Assembly: GCA_964611645.1 (NCBI GenBank)
Contig: CAZTAO010000003.1
Span: 1-64,000 of the forward strand
Source: CAZTAO01 sp964611645
Lineage (GTDB): Bacteria > Armatimonadota > UBA5829
Reading direction: 5' to 3'
Length of the DNA: 64,000 nucleotides
Made by a program: the position numbers and the translations under genes. The notes under the pieces were generated by a model. That model worked only from the letters and a program-made list of their open reading frames with translations, did no database searches and was not told the origin of the DNA. Positions 25,298-33,964 of the stretch are shown here, piece after piece. Position 1 is the stretch's first letter, and every line of letters starts with the position of its first letter.

Positions 25298-25341
25298 GAA
25301 ATTGGCCTTTCAGAACTGGGAAGAACGAAGCACGGAATTCT

Positions 25342-25414
25342 ACATGGATATACAGGGTGAACAGGATGGGCAAGACAACAACTCAATATCCTGTATATCC
25401 TGTCCATCCATGTT
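25342..25414. repeat. Dispersed ATACAGG repeat with inverted arms
   Basis: ATATACAGG (about 25348-25356) pairs with CCTGTATAT (about 25390-25398), with outer ACATGGAT / ATCCATGT words. A one-armed relative lies at 61521-61550. It sits between two divergent-looking minus-strand genes and may act as a transcript end. Confidence 0.65.
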
Positions 25415-25428
25415 CGTTTCCCTTCCCT

Positions 25429-26076
25429 TCACTTCTGCCCGTACTTCTCCACGTATCTCCGGTGCGCTCTTGCGACCTCTTCTTCGGGTATCGGAATTGG
25501 TGCGCCTTTGAGCATCGCCAGGTGGACTGTCTTGGCTGCGTCCTCGCACATCACCGCTGCCTTGAGCGCGGCTGTGGGGGTTGGGCCGACTGTGAACACC
25601 CCGTGGTTCTGCAACAGGATCGCTGGCGATTGGCCGATATGCTCCACCACCGCCTTGCCGATCTCTTCTTCCCCGATAGGGCAGTAAGGCCCGCAAGGAA
25701 TCGGCCCGCCGAACTCATCGGATATAGCCGTGAGCACAGCCGGTATAGGCATACCAAGCGCCGCAAAGCTGGTGGCATAGTTGGAGTGGGTATGCACAAC
25801 CCCATTCACGCCGGGCATATTCCTGTATATATACAGATGGGTCGCAAGGTCAACGGACGGCGCCAGCTTGCTCTTCACAATCCGGCCGTCCAGGTCCACC
25901 ACGCTCATATTCTCGGGGGTAAGGTCCTCGAACGACACCCCGCTCGGCTTGATAACCACATAACCAGTCTCAAGGTCCCGCCCGCTGACGTTCCCGCTGG
26001 TCATAGTAACCAGCCCCTCTTTGGGCAACTGCCTATTAAGTTCGCAGACCAGGCTGCGTAGTTCCGGTAGGATCAA
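25429..26076 (-). CDS. araD: Class II aldolase/epimerase, AraD-like (L-ribulose-5-phosphate 4-epimerase)
   Basis: 215 residues. The phosphate-binding motifs TSGNVSG (about 26-32) and KPSGVS (about 43-48), the zinc histidines in VVHTHSNYAT (about 94-103), and a third His in LLQNHGVF fit the AraD/FucA family. The C-terminal HRRYVEKYGQK is nearer the AraD ending (HYxRKHGxxAYYGQ) than FucA. The protein is somewhat short for AraD (about 231) and equal to FucA, so fuculose-phosphate aldolase remains possible, especially with a GH95 fucosidase in the window. A TTG start at 26076 follows AGAGAGGTGA. A ribulokinase gene lies 34 kb away, not in the same operon. Confidence 0.8.
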   Translation of the reverse strand: MILPELRSLVCELNRQLPKEGLVTMTSGNVSGRDLETGYVVIKPSGVSFEDLTPENMSVVDLDGRIVKSKLAPSVDLATHLYIYRNMPGVNGVVHTHSNYATSFAALGMPIPAVLTAISDEFGGPIPCGPYCPIGEEEIGKAVVEHIGQSPAILLQNHGVFTVGPTPTAALKAAVMCEDAAKTVHLAMLKGAPIPIPEEEVARAHRRYVEKYGQK

Positions 26077-26095
26077 TGTGTCACCTCTCTAGCGC

Positions 26096-26386
26096 TCACT
26101 CCCTCACCCGGAAGCAGTATATCACCCAGCACGCGATTACGAGAAAGAAGCCGAGCGGAGCAAATGGGCTCAGTACCAACAACGTGATGCCGGCCAGGAC
26201 TTGCCACCATCTCACCTCCTCGTTCACCGCATCGATTGTCCACCACACAAACCAGAGCAGTGTGACTCCCAGAAACAGGAGTGGATTCCACAGCCCCGAT
26301 ACTAACGAGGCGACAAACCCTGCCCAGCCGATCCAGATCCACCAGTCACTGAAGGCTATGACTATCCGGTAGCACAGTTGCCTCAA
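26096..26386 (-). CDS. Small Trp-rich membrane protein
   Basis: 96 residues from a TTG at 26386 that has GGGAGAGAGG eight bases upstream; the longer in-frame extension upstream has no such support. Three hydrophobic stretches rich in Trp (WWIWIGWAGFVASLVSG, LLFLGVTLLWFVWWTI, VLAGITLLVLSPFAPLGFF) predict three to four short helices. No family is recognised. It lies 20 bases upstream of the araD-like gene on the same strand, so co-transcription is likely. Confidence 0.55.
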   Translation of the reverse strand: MRQLCYRIVIAFSDWWIWIGWAGFVASLVSGLWNPLLFLGVTLLWFVWWTIDAVNEEVRWWQVLAGITLLVLSPFAPLGFFLVIACWVIYCFRVRE

Positions 26387-26552
26387 CGCGAAGCCTCTCT
26401 CCCCGCCGGATAACCCCGGCGAGCATGATCGTTCGAGTCGCTGATATTGTACAACCGTGCGTGAGGTGGGGGCAAGTAAGGGGGATTGGTTACAGGCCAC
26501 AGGCTCAATGCCGCGGGCCACGTGCCATTGGATATTGGCCATAGGCTATCAG

Positions 26553-27239
26553 CTAGAGATCGACGGCGCTGTCGGGGAAGGTGATGGCTTCGCCCCACTG
26601 CTCTTCTATTAGCTTGGCCGAGCGGTCCGCATTGATCAGCCTTGCGCCTGCGCGGTCGGCGGCGGATGGGGCTGCTTCCGATTCCTTATGCTCCGGAACC
26701 TTGGCTTCAGTGAAGTAGGTTCCCGTCAGCTTGGCTTTGGTGAGGTCGGCCTCTGTCAGGTCCGCACCCTGCAGATGGGCGGCAGTGAGGTTGGCCTTGG
26801 TCAGATCGGCTTCGGTCAGGTTCGCTCCGGTCAGTTTTGCGCCAGTGAGGTCGGCTTTGGAGAGGTCGGCCTTGGTGAGGTCAGCCGCCGGGAGCCTGGC
26901 TCCGGTGAGGTTGGCCTTGTAGAAGTTGGCGCGGGAGCAGTCTGCATCGGAGAGCCTTGCGCCGGTGAGGTTTGCCTTGGTCAGGTCCGCGCCTGCCACG
27001 TTTGCGCCCGTGAGGTTGGCTTTGGTGAGGTTGGACGATGCAAGTTTGGCCCCGGTGAGGTCGGCCCCGCTGAAATCGACCCGGAAGAGGTTCGCTCCGG
27101 CCAGATTGATCTCGGCAAGGCTTGCGCCGGCGAGGTTGGCTTTGGCCAGATCAGGCTCCACGCGCGGGTTGTTCCCCCGCCACCGGTTCCAGACCTGCGC
27201 CCCCTGCAAAACCATTATGAGATGATCGGGATTAGCCAT
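26553..27239 (-). CDS. Pentapeptide-repeat protein
   Basis: 228 residues starting at the ATG at 27239 behind AAGGA. After a short N-terminal region (MVLQGAQVWNRWR), some thirty consecutive A(D/N)LxX pentapeptides run from about residue 36 to 182 (KANLAGASLAEINLAGANLF and similar). They should build a right-handed quadrilateral beta-helix. Relatives such as MfpA/Qnr mimic DNA and protect gyrase, but most are of unknown role. The charged C-terminal tail lacks repeats. The region is low in complexity at DNA level, giving open frames on the other strand that should be ignored. Confidence 0.9.
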   Translation of the reverse strand: MANPDHLIMVLQGAQVWNRWRGNNPRVEPDLAKANLAGASLAEINLAGANLFRVDFSGADLTGAKLASSNLTKANLTGANVAGADLTKANLTGARLSDADCSRANFYKANLTGARLPAADLTKADLSKADLTGAKLTGANLTEADLTKANLTAAHLQGADLTEADLTKAKLTGTYFTEAKVPEHKESEAAPSAADRAGARLINADRSAKLIEEQWGEAITFPDSAVDL

Positions 27240-27370
27240 CGTCGAATCCTTCTGAGCCTGAACCACTGCGATACACGCCATCGCTCTCTATTATAGAACA
27301 TTTTACCCCACAATGGATACACAAATCGCGAATTCCAAAGTTCTATATGGTGATTAGTCCCGGAGCGCTC

Positions 27371-28906
27371 CTACGCTCTCAATTCCCTCTTCAGCACTTT
27401 TCCGATTGCGTTCTTGGGCAGGATGCTTGTGAAAATGATGTCGCGGGGCATTTTGTATGGGGCCAGATGCTCCCGACAGAGTTCGAAAAGCTCGTTCTTG
27501 GTTGCGGACTTGCCTTCCTTCAAGACTATGAACGCCTTGATGAGTTCGTCGCCGAACTCGTTGGGCAATCCAACCACCGCTGCCTCCGCCACCGCCGGGT
27601 GCAGCAGTAGGACGTCTTCAACTTCGCGAGAGTAGACGTTCAGCCCCTTGACGATGATCATGTCCTTGGCGCGGTCAACTATCACTAAGTAGCCGCCCTC
27701 CTGCATTCGACCCAAGTCACCGCTGTGCAGCCAGCCGTCCCGGTCAATTGCCTGCCGGGTGGCCTCTGGATCGCGGAAGTAGCCCACCATCACATTCTCC
27801 CCGCGAATGCACACTTCTCCCACGTCGCCCAGACGCGCCGGACGGCCATCCTCGTATAGCACAGTCACTTCGACTCCCGGAATAGCCACGCCCACTGTGC
27901 CGGGCCGGTGCTCACCGTTGAGGGGGTTCAGGCTGGCGACCGGGCTGGTCTCAGTCAGCCCGTAACCTTCCAGCAACGGGACGCCAAACTTCGCCTCATA
28001 GCTTTCCTGCACGCCGCGCGGCAGCGGAGCCGCCCCCGAAACGGAAAAGCGCAGCGGGATGAACCTCTGCAGAGGCTTCCAGAAAGGCATTCGCGCCATC
28101 GCCGCAAAGATCGGTGGCACGGCAATGAATATGGTGCACTTGTGCTTCATCAGTTGGGTGGCGACTTCCTTGAATGGCTGGATGGACTCCACCACCACGG
28201 TCGGGCTTCCCGCGCACAGTGGTAGAAGCACGCATGTGGTCAGGGCAAACGTGTGAAACATCGGCAGCAGGCACATAAACACATCGTCGCTGCGGATGTC
28301 CAGTATCTGTGAGCAGGATTCTACATTCGCCAGCAGGTTCCGGTGGGATAGCATAACCCCCTTGGGCTTGCCGGTGGTGCCTGAGGTGTAGAGCAAGCAC
28401 GCGATATCGTCGGCAAAGGAGTCGGGCTCACCGTGAGGGTCTTCGCCCAGCAGTGAGTCGAATGGCACTGCCCCGCTCTCTGCCTCGACCTCTCCGAATA
28501 CGATCTTTATGAATCCAGGCGTGCCGCCAGTGGCTTCTGAGACTGTCTCAAGATAGGCAGGCTGAGTCGCCGCGCCCACGGCCTCGCAATGCTCGAAGAT
28601 ATACTCAACCTCCGAGGGCCTCAGGAGGAAGTTCACCGGAACGGCAATAGCCCCGAGCCTCACAAGGGCATACCACACGATAACAAACTCCGGGCAGTTG
28701 CGGGTCATCAGGCCAAACCGGTCGCCGCGCTTGACTCCCAGCTTGGCCAGGCCTGTCGCGCACCGCCGCACCTTGTCGGAAAGCTCCCGGTAGCTGGTCT
28801 TCTGGCTTCGGAAGATGAGCGCGGTTGCGTCCTGCTGCTGGGAGCTGGTCTGCTCCAGCAGATGCGCCAGACCCACCGAATTCGCCCGCCAACTGTCCAG
28901 CCTCAT
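27371..28906 (-). CDS. Long-chain acyl-CoA synthetase (FadD-like)
   Basis: 511 residues of the adenylate-forming family. The P-loop LLYTSGTTGKPKG, the A5 motif YGLTET, the A7 motif GWLHSGD and the C-terminal hinge and lysine region (PKNAIGKVLKRE) are all in place, in the usual order and spacing. It joins a carboxylate, most likely a fatty acid, to CoA through an acyl-AMP. The ATG at 28906 has GGAGGCGGGTGGG upstream and gives the normal FadD length. It stands alone on the minus strand and diverges from the small exported protein gene at 29093. Confidence 0.9.
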   Translation of the reverse strand: MRLDSWRANSVGLAHLLEQTSSQQQDATALIFRSQKTSYRELSDKVRRCATGLAKLGVKRGDRFGLMTRNCPEFVIVWYALVRLGAIAVPVNFLLRPSEVEYIFEHCEAVGAATQPAYLETVSEATGGTPGFIKIVFGEVEAESGAVPFDSLLGEDPHGEPDSFADDIACLLYTSGTTGKPKGVMLSHRNLLANVESCSQILDIRSDDVFMCLLPMFHTFALTTCVLLPLCAGSPTVVVESIQPFKEVATQLMKHKCTIFIAVPPIFAAMARMPFWKPLQRFIPLRFSVSGAAPLPRGVQESYEAKFGVPLLEGYGLTETSPVASLNPLNGEHRPGTVGVAIPGVEVTVLYEDGRPARLGDVGEVCIRGENVMVGYFRDPEATRQAIDRDGWLHSGDLGRMQEGGYLVIVDRAKDMIIVKGLNVYSREVEDVLLLHPAVAEAAVVGLPNEFGDELIKAFIVLKEGKSATKNELFELCREHLAPYKMPRDIIFTSILPKNAIGKVLKRELRA

Positions 28907-29092
28907 ACCCACCCGCCTCCAATATGATAATACCTCTTCGGTAACTATAACAAAACCCGGCAAATGGCGCAACGCGGGCAAGTCACAGGGGCTTTTGTGG
29001 GTTTCTTTCGTATATAACTGGTTGGAATGGGTATCCTATGTTGGTAGATGTGTTGGCAATTCCATATTGCGGGAAAAAGGGGAATGAAAGCA

Positions 29093-29533
29093 ATGAACAG
29101 ACTTAGTAGAGACAAAAGACCGGCTGTGCTCATCATAGTTGCCTTGATATTCACAATGGGTGTGTCGGCAATGGCTATAGACCTTGGCAGCGTGCTCAAG
29201 CTCGGAGGCATAGCTTACGTTGTGAGCCAGTTCGGCCCAGAGATAAACAGGGGCATCAACTCAGTGCTTTCCAACAACGGTGGTCTGGCAGAAGCCACAA
29301 AGGTGGTGCCGATCCTGAGCGTTGGCCAAGGCGGGTACATTGGGGCCGTGCAGGTTGTGGGGGCGAAAAAGAACGTGAACAAGTGCCAGGCGGTTGTTCT
29401 TGTTGAGATAGACAAGACCTTCGGTGTTCCTGTGCGGATTAGGGCTTATGTGCCGGTGGCCGTGAAGTCGATTACCAACATCAAGCGCCTCAAAGGTGTG
29501 GGCGTAAGCGCCATAGTAGACATACATCTCTAG
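29093..29533 (+). CDS. Small exported protein of unknown function
   Basis: 146 residues. A hydrophobic signal (about 9-28, ending VSAMA) is followed by a globular domain with IDLGSVLKLGGIAYVVSQFG and ILSVGQGGYIGAVQVVG, then alternating strands (CQAVVLVEI, VRIRAYVPV). The ATG at 29093 is chosen over the ATG at 29084 because AAAGGGG is then at normal spacing. I do not recognise the family. It may sit at the membrane or in the periplasm. A terminator-like hairpin follows the stop. Confidence 0.65.
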   Translation: MNRLSRDKRPAVLIIVALIFTMGVSAMAIDLGSVLKLGGIAYVVSQFGPEINRGINSVLSNNGGLAEATKVVPILSVGQGGYIGAVQVVGAKKNVNKCQAVVLVEIDKTFGVPVRIRAYVPVAVKSITNIKRLKGVGVSAIVDIHL

Positions 29534-29536
29534 ATA

Positions 29537-29561
29537 CCTGGCCCTCTGGCCGGGTTTGTAT
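29537..29561 (+). terminator. Intrinsic-terminator-like hairpin
   Basis: CCTGGCC / GGCCGGG (one G-T pair) with a CTCT loop, then TTTGTAT. It directly follows the stop at 29533. Confidence 0.5.
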
Positions 29562-29562
29562 A

Positions 29563-29613
29563 GGGGACAGGCGGACCGCTGCTGCATTATTGGCAGCCGG
29601 AGGGCCTGTCCCC
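29563..29613. repeat. GGGGACAGGC inverted repeat
   Basis: GGGGACAGGC (29563-29572) and GCCTGTCCCC (29604-29613) are perfect 10-base arms around a 31-base centre with its own small GCTGC / GCAGC stem. It looks like a REP-type element. Confidence 0.65.
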
Positions 29614-29664
29614 ATTATTGTGTTACAATGGTCTCAGCTACGGCAGCGGGATCGGAGGTTGGGC

Positions 29665-30135
29665 GTGGGATTGCCAGGGTCAGAGGAAGTAAGACAGCTC
29701 ATATATGGGCTTCTCCACCAGCAGTGTCTGGCGGTATTGGCCACATCGGGAGGGACCGGGCCGTACGGCAGCCTGGTTGCGTTCGCCTCGGACCAGGACC
29801 TGCGTCACCTCGTGTTTGCCACTTCGCGCGCTACAAGAAAGTACAGCAATCTCCTCACAGACTCCGCTGTAGCGCTGGTTGTGGACAACCGTGAGAACAG
29901 CGAATCTGACTTCCACGAAGCCATGGCGGTGACAGCCATTGGCTCAGCCAGGGAAGTTACCGACGCAGAGCGCGTGCGCTGGGCGGAAATCTATGTTCAC
30001 AAGCACCCCCATCTGCTGGAATTCGTGTCTTCTCCCACCTCCGCCCTGTTTGTTGTTGATATCGATCGCTACTACGTGGTCAGCAAGTTTCAGAACGTAG
30101 TCGAAATGGACCCCAGGACTTGGAATACGCTGTAG
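29665..30135 (+). CDS. Flavin split-barrel protein (pyridoxamine 5'-phosphate oxidase fold)
   Basis: 156 residues from a GTG at 29665 with GGAGG upstream. The pattern LLHQQCLAVLATSGGTGPYGSLVAFASDQDLRHLVFATS, split into strands with a PYGS turn, followed by TRKYSNLLTDSAVALVVDN, is typical of the PNPOx-like FMN-binding barrel. HKHPHLLEFVSSP is the usual C-terminal segment. Such proteins bind FMN, F420 or haem, and many reduce small molecules. Its end overlaps the next gene by 16 bases, so it is the first gene of a coupled operon with an Rph-like dikinase. Confidence 0.8.
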   Translation: MGLPGSEEVRQLIYGLLHQQCLAVLATSGGTGPYGSLVAFASDQDLRHLVFATSRATRKYSNLLTDSAVALVVDNRENSESDFHEAMAVTAIGSAREVTDAERVRWAEIYVHKHPHLLEFVSSPTSALFVVDIDRYYVVSKFQNVVEMDPRTWNTL

Positions 30136-32327
30136 ACCTGCAACTGATAGGCGAAGCCGACACTCCTGTCGCGGGCTCCAAGGCCACCTCATTGGCCAGA
30201 CTGATGCGAGTCGGCGCGAGAGCTCCGGTGGGGGCTTGTGTGCTCACGCGCGCCTACGTTGCCTACCTCGGTTCCACCGGTTTGGCCGAACGCATACAGA
30301 TGGAGCTTTCCCGCAAAGCGTTCGAGCAGATGCGCTGGGAGGAAATCTGGGATACATCCCTCCGAATACGCAACATGTTTCTTACCACACCCATGCCTGC
30401 TGCTATCGAGGAATCCCTCAAATCATTTCTCCAACCCCGATTCAGCGGAATGCCCACAGCGGTAAGGTCGTCCGCGCCAGGAGAGGACACCGGGGGGTCT
30501 TCGTTTGCCGGGCTGCATGAGTCTTACGTCAACGTCACAGGCACGGATGACATACTGGAGAAGATACGGCTGGTCTGGGCCTCGCTGTGGTCTGACGCCG
30601 CGCTTCTCTATCGGGTGGAACTGGGACTTGACGTGGCATCCAGCGCTATGGCTGTGGTGGTGCAGGAGATGGTGATAGGCGAGCGGTCCGGCGTTGTCTT
30701 CTGCCTGAATCCCAACGATCCGTCCCAGGCTGTCATCGAATCGGTCCACGGCCTCAACGCCGGGCTGGTGGACGGTGTGTGCGAACCGGACAGGTGGTTA
30801 GTCGACCGCAACACAGGCCGCATACTGTCCCACACCGCAGCGGACCGCAACAAGTGGATAACCGCAACAGCCTCAGGCACAGCGCTTGAGAGCATTCCTG
30901 AAGAGTTGGTAGGCAAGCCCCCGCTGAGCGCAGAGGAAGTGGGGCAGGTCCTTGAACTGGCTATGAACTGCGAAAGGCTCTTCGGCGCGCCGCAGGATGT
31001 CGAATGGACGTTCCGGGGAAGTGAGCTTTTCGTGTTGCAGTCAAGACCGATCACAACGGTCTCAGACGATGCTTCGCAGGGAGGGCGCGCCTGGTACCTG
31101 ACCCTCAGGCGCAGCTTCGACAACCTCAAGTCTCTGCGCGCGCGGATCGAGAATGAGCTATTACCGCAGATGGAGCAAGTCGCGAACGAGCTTGCGAGCG
31201 TGGACCCTGCGGGACTCTCGGATGAGGACCTGGCTGCGGAGATCGATCGGCGCTCGGGCGAGTTCGGCAGATGGAACGAAATATACTACAGCGAGTTCAT
31301 ACCATTCGCCCACGGAATGCGGCTGTTCGGGCAGGTGTACAACGATGCTATGCGACCGGACGACCCGTATGAGTTTGTGACTCTGCTGGGGTCTGGGCAG
31401 ATGATCAGCCTGGCAAGAAATGACGCGCTGGACACAATGGCCTCTATAATCCGCGACGCCCCGGACCTGGCGCGGCAACTTGCCGAGCAAGGCGAGTCCG
31501 CACTGACGCCGGAACTGGCAGGCCTCATCGATAGTTTTACAGCGCAGTTCGGCGAGCTTGTGTGCGCGGGCTCCACCTGCACTGTGGGAAGAGATGGAGT
31601 GCTGAGAGTGCTTGTCCGGATGGCATCCCGCCCGCAGGCAAAGACCAGAACCAACTCAGCGGAGGCCTTGAAGCTGCAACAGGAGTTCCTGGCGGGATTT
31701 CGGGGGGAAGAGGCGCAATTCGCGGTTGACCTGCTCGACCTCGCGCGGGCAAGTTACAGGCTTCGCGATGACGACAACGTATACCTCAACCGTATCGAGC
31801 AACCCCTGCTCAAGGCAATTGAGGAGGCAAAGAGCCGCAGGGGACTGGCGCCGGAAGCGCATTTCGGTGCGGCGGAATTGGCCAGGGCGATGAGGGATCC
31901 GGGTTATCAGCCGATTCCCGAAGCTGCGGGCCAGCCGGCGCATTCGGTCCGCGATTCTATCCTCTATCGCCAGATAATGGCCCAGCCAGCCGGGCCTGGT
32001 ATTGCCAAAGGTTCGGCCAGGGTCATCAAATCGGCATCGGACCTGCTCGATTTCCAGGCAGGCGAGGTGCTGGTGTGCGACGCAGTGGAGCCGGAGATGA
32101 CCTTCGTGGTTCCAATGTGCTGCGCAATAGTGGAGCGGCGGGGTGGGATGCTTATCCACGGAGCCATCATCGCCCGCGAGTATGGGCTGCCGTGCGTAAC
32201 TGGCGTGCCGGACGCCACAAGTATTATACTTAATGGAGACAGGCTGACCGTGGACGGCTATCTGGGGATAGTCACTATAGAGGCAGGGCCGGAGGAAGGA
32301 ACCCCAGCGAGTGACAGAGAAGAATGA
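30120..32327 (+). CDS. PEP-synthase/rifampicin-phosphotransferase-like dikinase
   Basis: 735 residues. Residues 1-320 are the PPDK N-terminal ATP-grasp domain (AVRSSAPGEDTGGSSFAG; VEWTFRGSELFVLQSRPIT). A helical middle region (330-610) follows, then the swivelling phosphohistidine domain with His680 in GGMLIHGAIIAREYGLP. The chain ends there, without the PEP-binding TIM barrel that true PEP synthase carries. That order, ATP-grasp, substrate domain, His domain, is the plan of rifampicin phosphotransferase, so it probably moves the beta-phosphate of ATP to a small hydroxylated molecule bound in the middle domain. The start is a TTG inside the previous gene. rsmA begins inside its 3' end. Confidence 0.8.
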   Translation: MEYAVDLQLIGEADTPVAGSKATSLARLMRVGARAPVGACVLTRAYVAYLGSTGLAERIQMELSRKAFEQMRWEEIWDTSLRIRNMFLTTPMPAAIEESLKSFLQPRFSGMPTAVRSSAPGEDTGGSSFAGLHESYVNVTGTDDILEKIRLVWASLWSDAALLYRVELGLDVASSAMAVVVQEMVIGERSGVVFCLNPNDPSQAVIESVHGLNAGLVDGVCEPDRWLVDRNTGRILSHTAADRNKWITATASGTALESIPEELVGKPPLSAEEVGQVLELAMNCERLFGAPQDVEWTFRGSELFVLQSRPITTVSDDASQGGRAWYLTLRRSFDNLKSLRARIENELLPQMEQVANELASVDPAGLSDEDLAAEIDRRSGEFGRWNEIYYSEFIPFAHGMRLFGQVYNDAMRPDDPYEFVTLLGSGQMISLARNDALDTMASIIRDAPDLARQLAEQGESALTPELAGLIDSFTAQFGELVCAGSTCTVGRDGVLRVLVRMASRPQAKTRTNSAEALKLQQEFLAGFRGEEAQFAVDLLDLARASYRLRDDDNVYLNRIEQPLLKAIEEAKSRRGLAPEAHFGAAELARAMRDPGYQPIPEAAGQPAHSVRDSILYRQIMAQPAGPGIAKGSARVIKSASDLLDFQAGEVLVCDAVEPEMTFVVPMCCAIVERRGGMLIHGAIIAREYGLPCVTGVPDATSIILNGDRLTVDGYLGIVTIEAGPEEGTPASDREE

Positions 32328-33210
32328 ACACGATCCGGGGACCAGCGGAGATGCCGCCGGTATTGCAGACCTCTCCTCCCCGACCCAACTCAAGCGAGCG
32401 ATGGCTTCCCTGGGCATCCGACCACGGAAACGGCTCGGGCAGAATTTCCTCATTGACGGCAACATCCGCGCCAAGATAATCGAAGCGTCCGGGGCGGTGC
32501 CAGGGGTGAACGTGCTGGAGATCGGGCCGGGTATGGGCGTCCTCACAGGCGCGTTGGCGGCGACTGGAGCAAACCTGACCTGTGTGGAGATCGACGACAA
32601 GCTGGCGGAGTACCTGAAGAGCAATCTCAAAGCCCCGAATGTGAATGTCATCACCGCCGACTTCCTCAAGGCCGACATCCCCGAGATCTTGGGGGACAAC
32701 AAGCCTTGGACAGTGGTGGCGAATCTCCCTTACTACATCACCAGCCCCATCCTCGCGAGGCTCCTTGAGAACAAGCAGTGGTTCGACCAGATAATCGTCA
32801 TGGTCCAGAGAGAGGTTGCGGCGAGGTTGATGGCTCCTCCCGGCGGGGGAGACTACGGCTCGTTCTCGGTGTTTGTTCAGTATCACTGCACGGTCCAGAG
32901 TGTGACACGGGTGTCCCGGAACTGCTTCTATCCCCCGCCTGATGTGGACTCTGAGGTCATTCGGCTGACCGTGCGCGAGAACAACCCTGTAGAAGTTTTG
33001 GATGAAAAGTTATACTTCGAGATAGTGCGGTCGGCCTTTGGCAAGCGGCGCAAGACTATGCTCAATTCGCTGGCTGGGTCGACCACCCTGTTCTGGGACA
33101 AAGCCCGTGCGCAGCGTGTGATAGATCGCGCCGGGATAGACCCCAACCGCAGGGCGGAAACACTGAGTCTGGAAGAGTTTGCGAGGCTGGCGAATGCAGC
33201 GGAAGATTGA
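32311..33210 (+). CDS. rsmA: 16S rRNA adenine dimethyltransferase RsmA (KsgA)
   Basis: 299 residues. All family motifs are present: LGQNFL (42-47), SAM-binding EIGPGMG (70-76), VEID (92-95), and the catalytic NLPYYITSP (138-146). The later CFYPPPDVDS signature is also there. The enzyme dimethylates two adjacent adenines in helix 45 of 16S rRNA during small-subunit assembly. The N-terminus is about 30 residues longer than usual and polar. The GTG start at 32311 has GGAGGAAGG upstream and overlaps the dikinase gene by 17 bases, so translation is likely coupled. Confidence 0.95.
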   Translation: MTEKNEHDPGTSGDAAGIADLSSPTQLKRAMASLGIRPRKRLGQNFLIDGNIRAKIIEASGAVPGVNVLEIGPGMGVLTGALAATGANLTCVEIDDKLAEYLKSNLKAPNVNVITADFLKADIPEILGDNKPWTVVANLPYYITSPILARLLENKQWFDQIIVMVQREVAARLMAPPGGGDYGSFSVFVQYHCTVQSVTRVSRNCFYPPPDVDSEVIRLTVRENNPVEVLDEKLYFEIVRSAFGKRRKTMLNSLAGSTTLFWDKARAQRVIDRAGIDPNRRAETLSLEEFARLANAAED

Positions 33211-33937
33211 CGAGTTGGCCAACAGAGCCGTGGCTGAGCTGAAGTCTCTCGGCGACCCGACGCGAGCCGAGGGCGAGGCAAGATACTTCAAGAACACGAT
33301 CACATGCCTGGGCACAGGTCTTGACGCCATCCACCGCACCAAGACAAGTTTGTGTAAGAATATAACTAAAACTTGGACTCCGGCCGAAGCTATCGCGCTT
33401 TGCGACAAGCTGTTTGAGATGAAGCTCTTTGAGGTGACTCTGTTCGGGCTGGAGTTCCTGAGCGACTTCGCCGGGAAGATGGGGGCCGCCGAACTTGCCC
33501 ACTTCGAGCAGTGGTTGGAAAGTGACCTGATAGACAACTGGGCTGCTACCGATAACCTCGGTCCGCACGTGATCGGGCCGATGCTTGAGAAGCATCCCGA
33601 ACTAGTGGAGCGCATCAAACAGTGGCCTGCAAGCAGGAACAGATGGACCCGACGGACCTCGGCGGTGTCGTTCGTACTGTTGGCCCGCAAGGGCCTGTTC
33701 CTCGACGATGTCTATGAGATAGCAGGGATGCTGATTGCCGACAAGGAAGATGACTTAGTGCAGCAGGGTGTGGGCTGGGTAATGCGGGAAGCAGGCCGGA
33801 CCGATATGGACAGGCTGGAGCGGTTCCTCCTGGCCAACGGTCCCAACATACCCAGGACCAGCCTCCGGTACGCGATAGAGAAGTACCCGCCCGAGAAGCG
33901 CAAACAACTCTTGGCGGCGACGAAAGCGAAGAATTGA
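33194..33937 (+). CDS. DNA alkylation repair protein (AlkD-like)
   Basis: 247 residues, all-helical with HEAT-like repeats. WLESDLIDNWAATD and the later NRWTRRTSAVSFV plus WVMREAGRTDMD match conserved parts of the AlkD DNA glycosylase family, which removes bulky or methylated bases (N3- and N7-alkyl purines) without flipping the base. The ATG at 33194 follows GAGG and overlaps rsmA by 17 bases, completing a four-gene coupled run. Whether the Asp and Trp residues needed for catalysis are at the right places needs an alignment. Confidence 0.85.
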   Translation: MQRKIDELANRAVAELKSLGDPTRAEGEARYFKNTITCLGTGLDAIHRTKTSLCKNITKTWTPAEAIALCDKLFEMKLFEVTLFGLEFLSDFAGKMGAAELAHFEQWLESDLIDNWAATDNLGPHVIGPMLEKHPELVERIKQWPASRNRWTRRTSAVSFVLLARKGLFLDDVYEIAGMLIADKEDDLVQQGVGWVMREAGRTDMDRLERFLLANGPNIPRTSLRYAIEKYPPEKRKQLLAATKAKN

Positions 33938-33964
33938 TGTTGATTTCAGGAGACGGGAGAAGAT

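Noticed and set aside
26688..27296. Plus-strand frames with regular GEVGxGEV-type repeats
   Set aside because: They are the reverse complement of the pentapeptide-repeat gene, and the periodicity is inherited.
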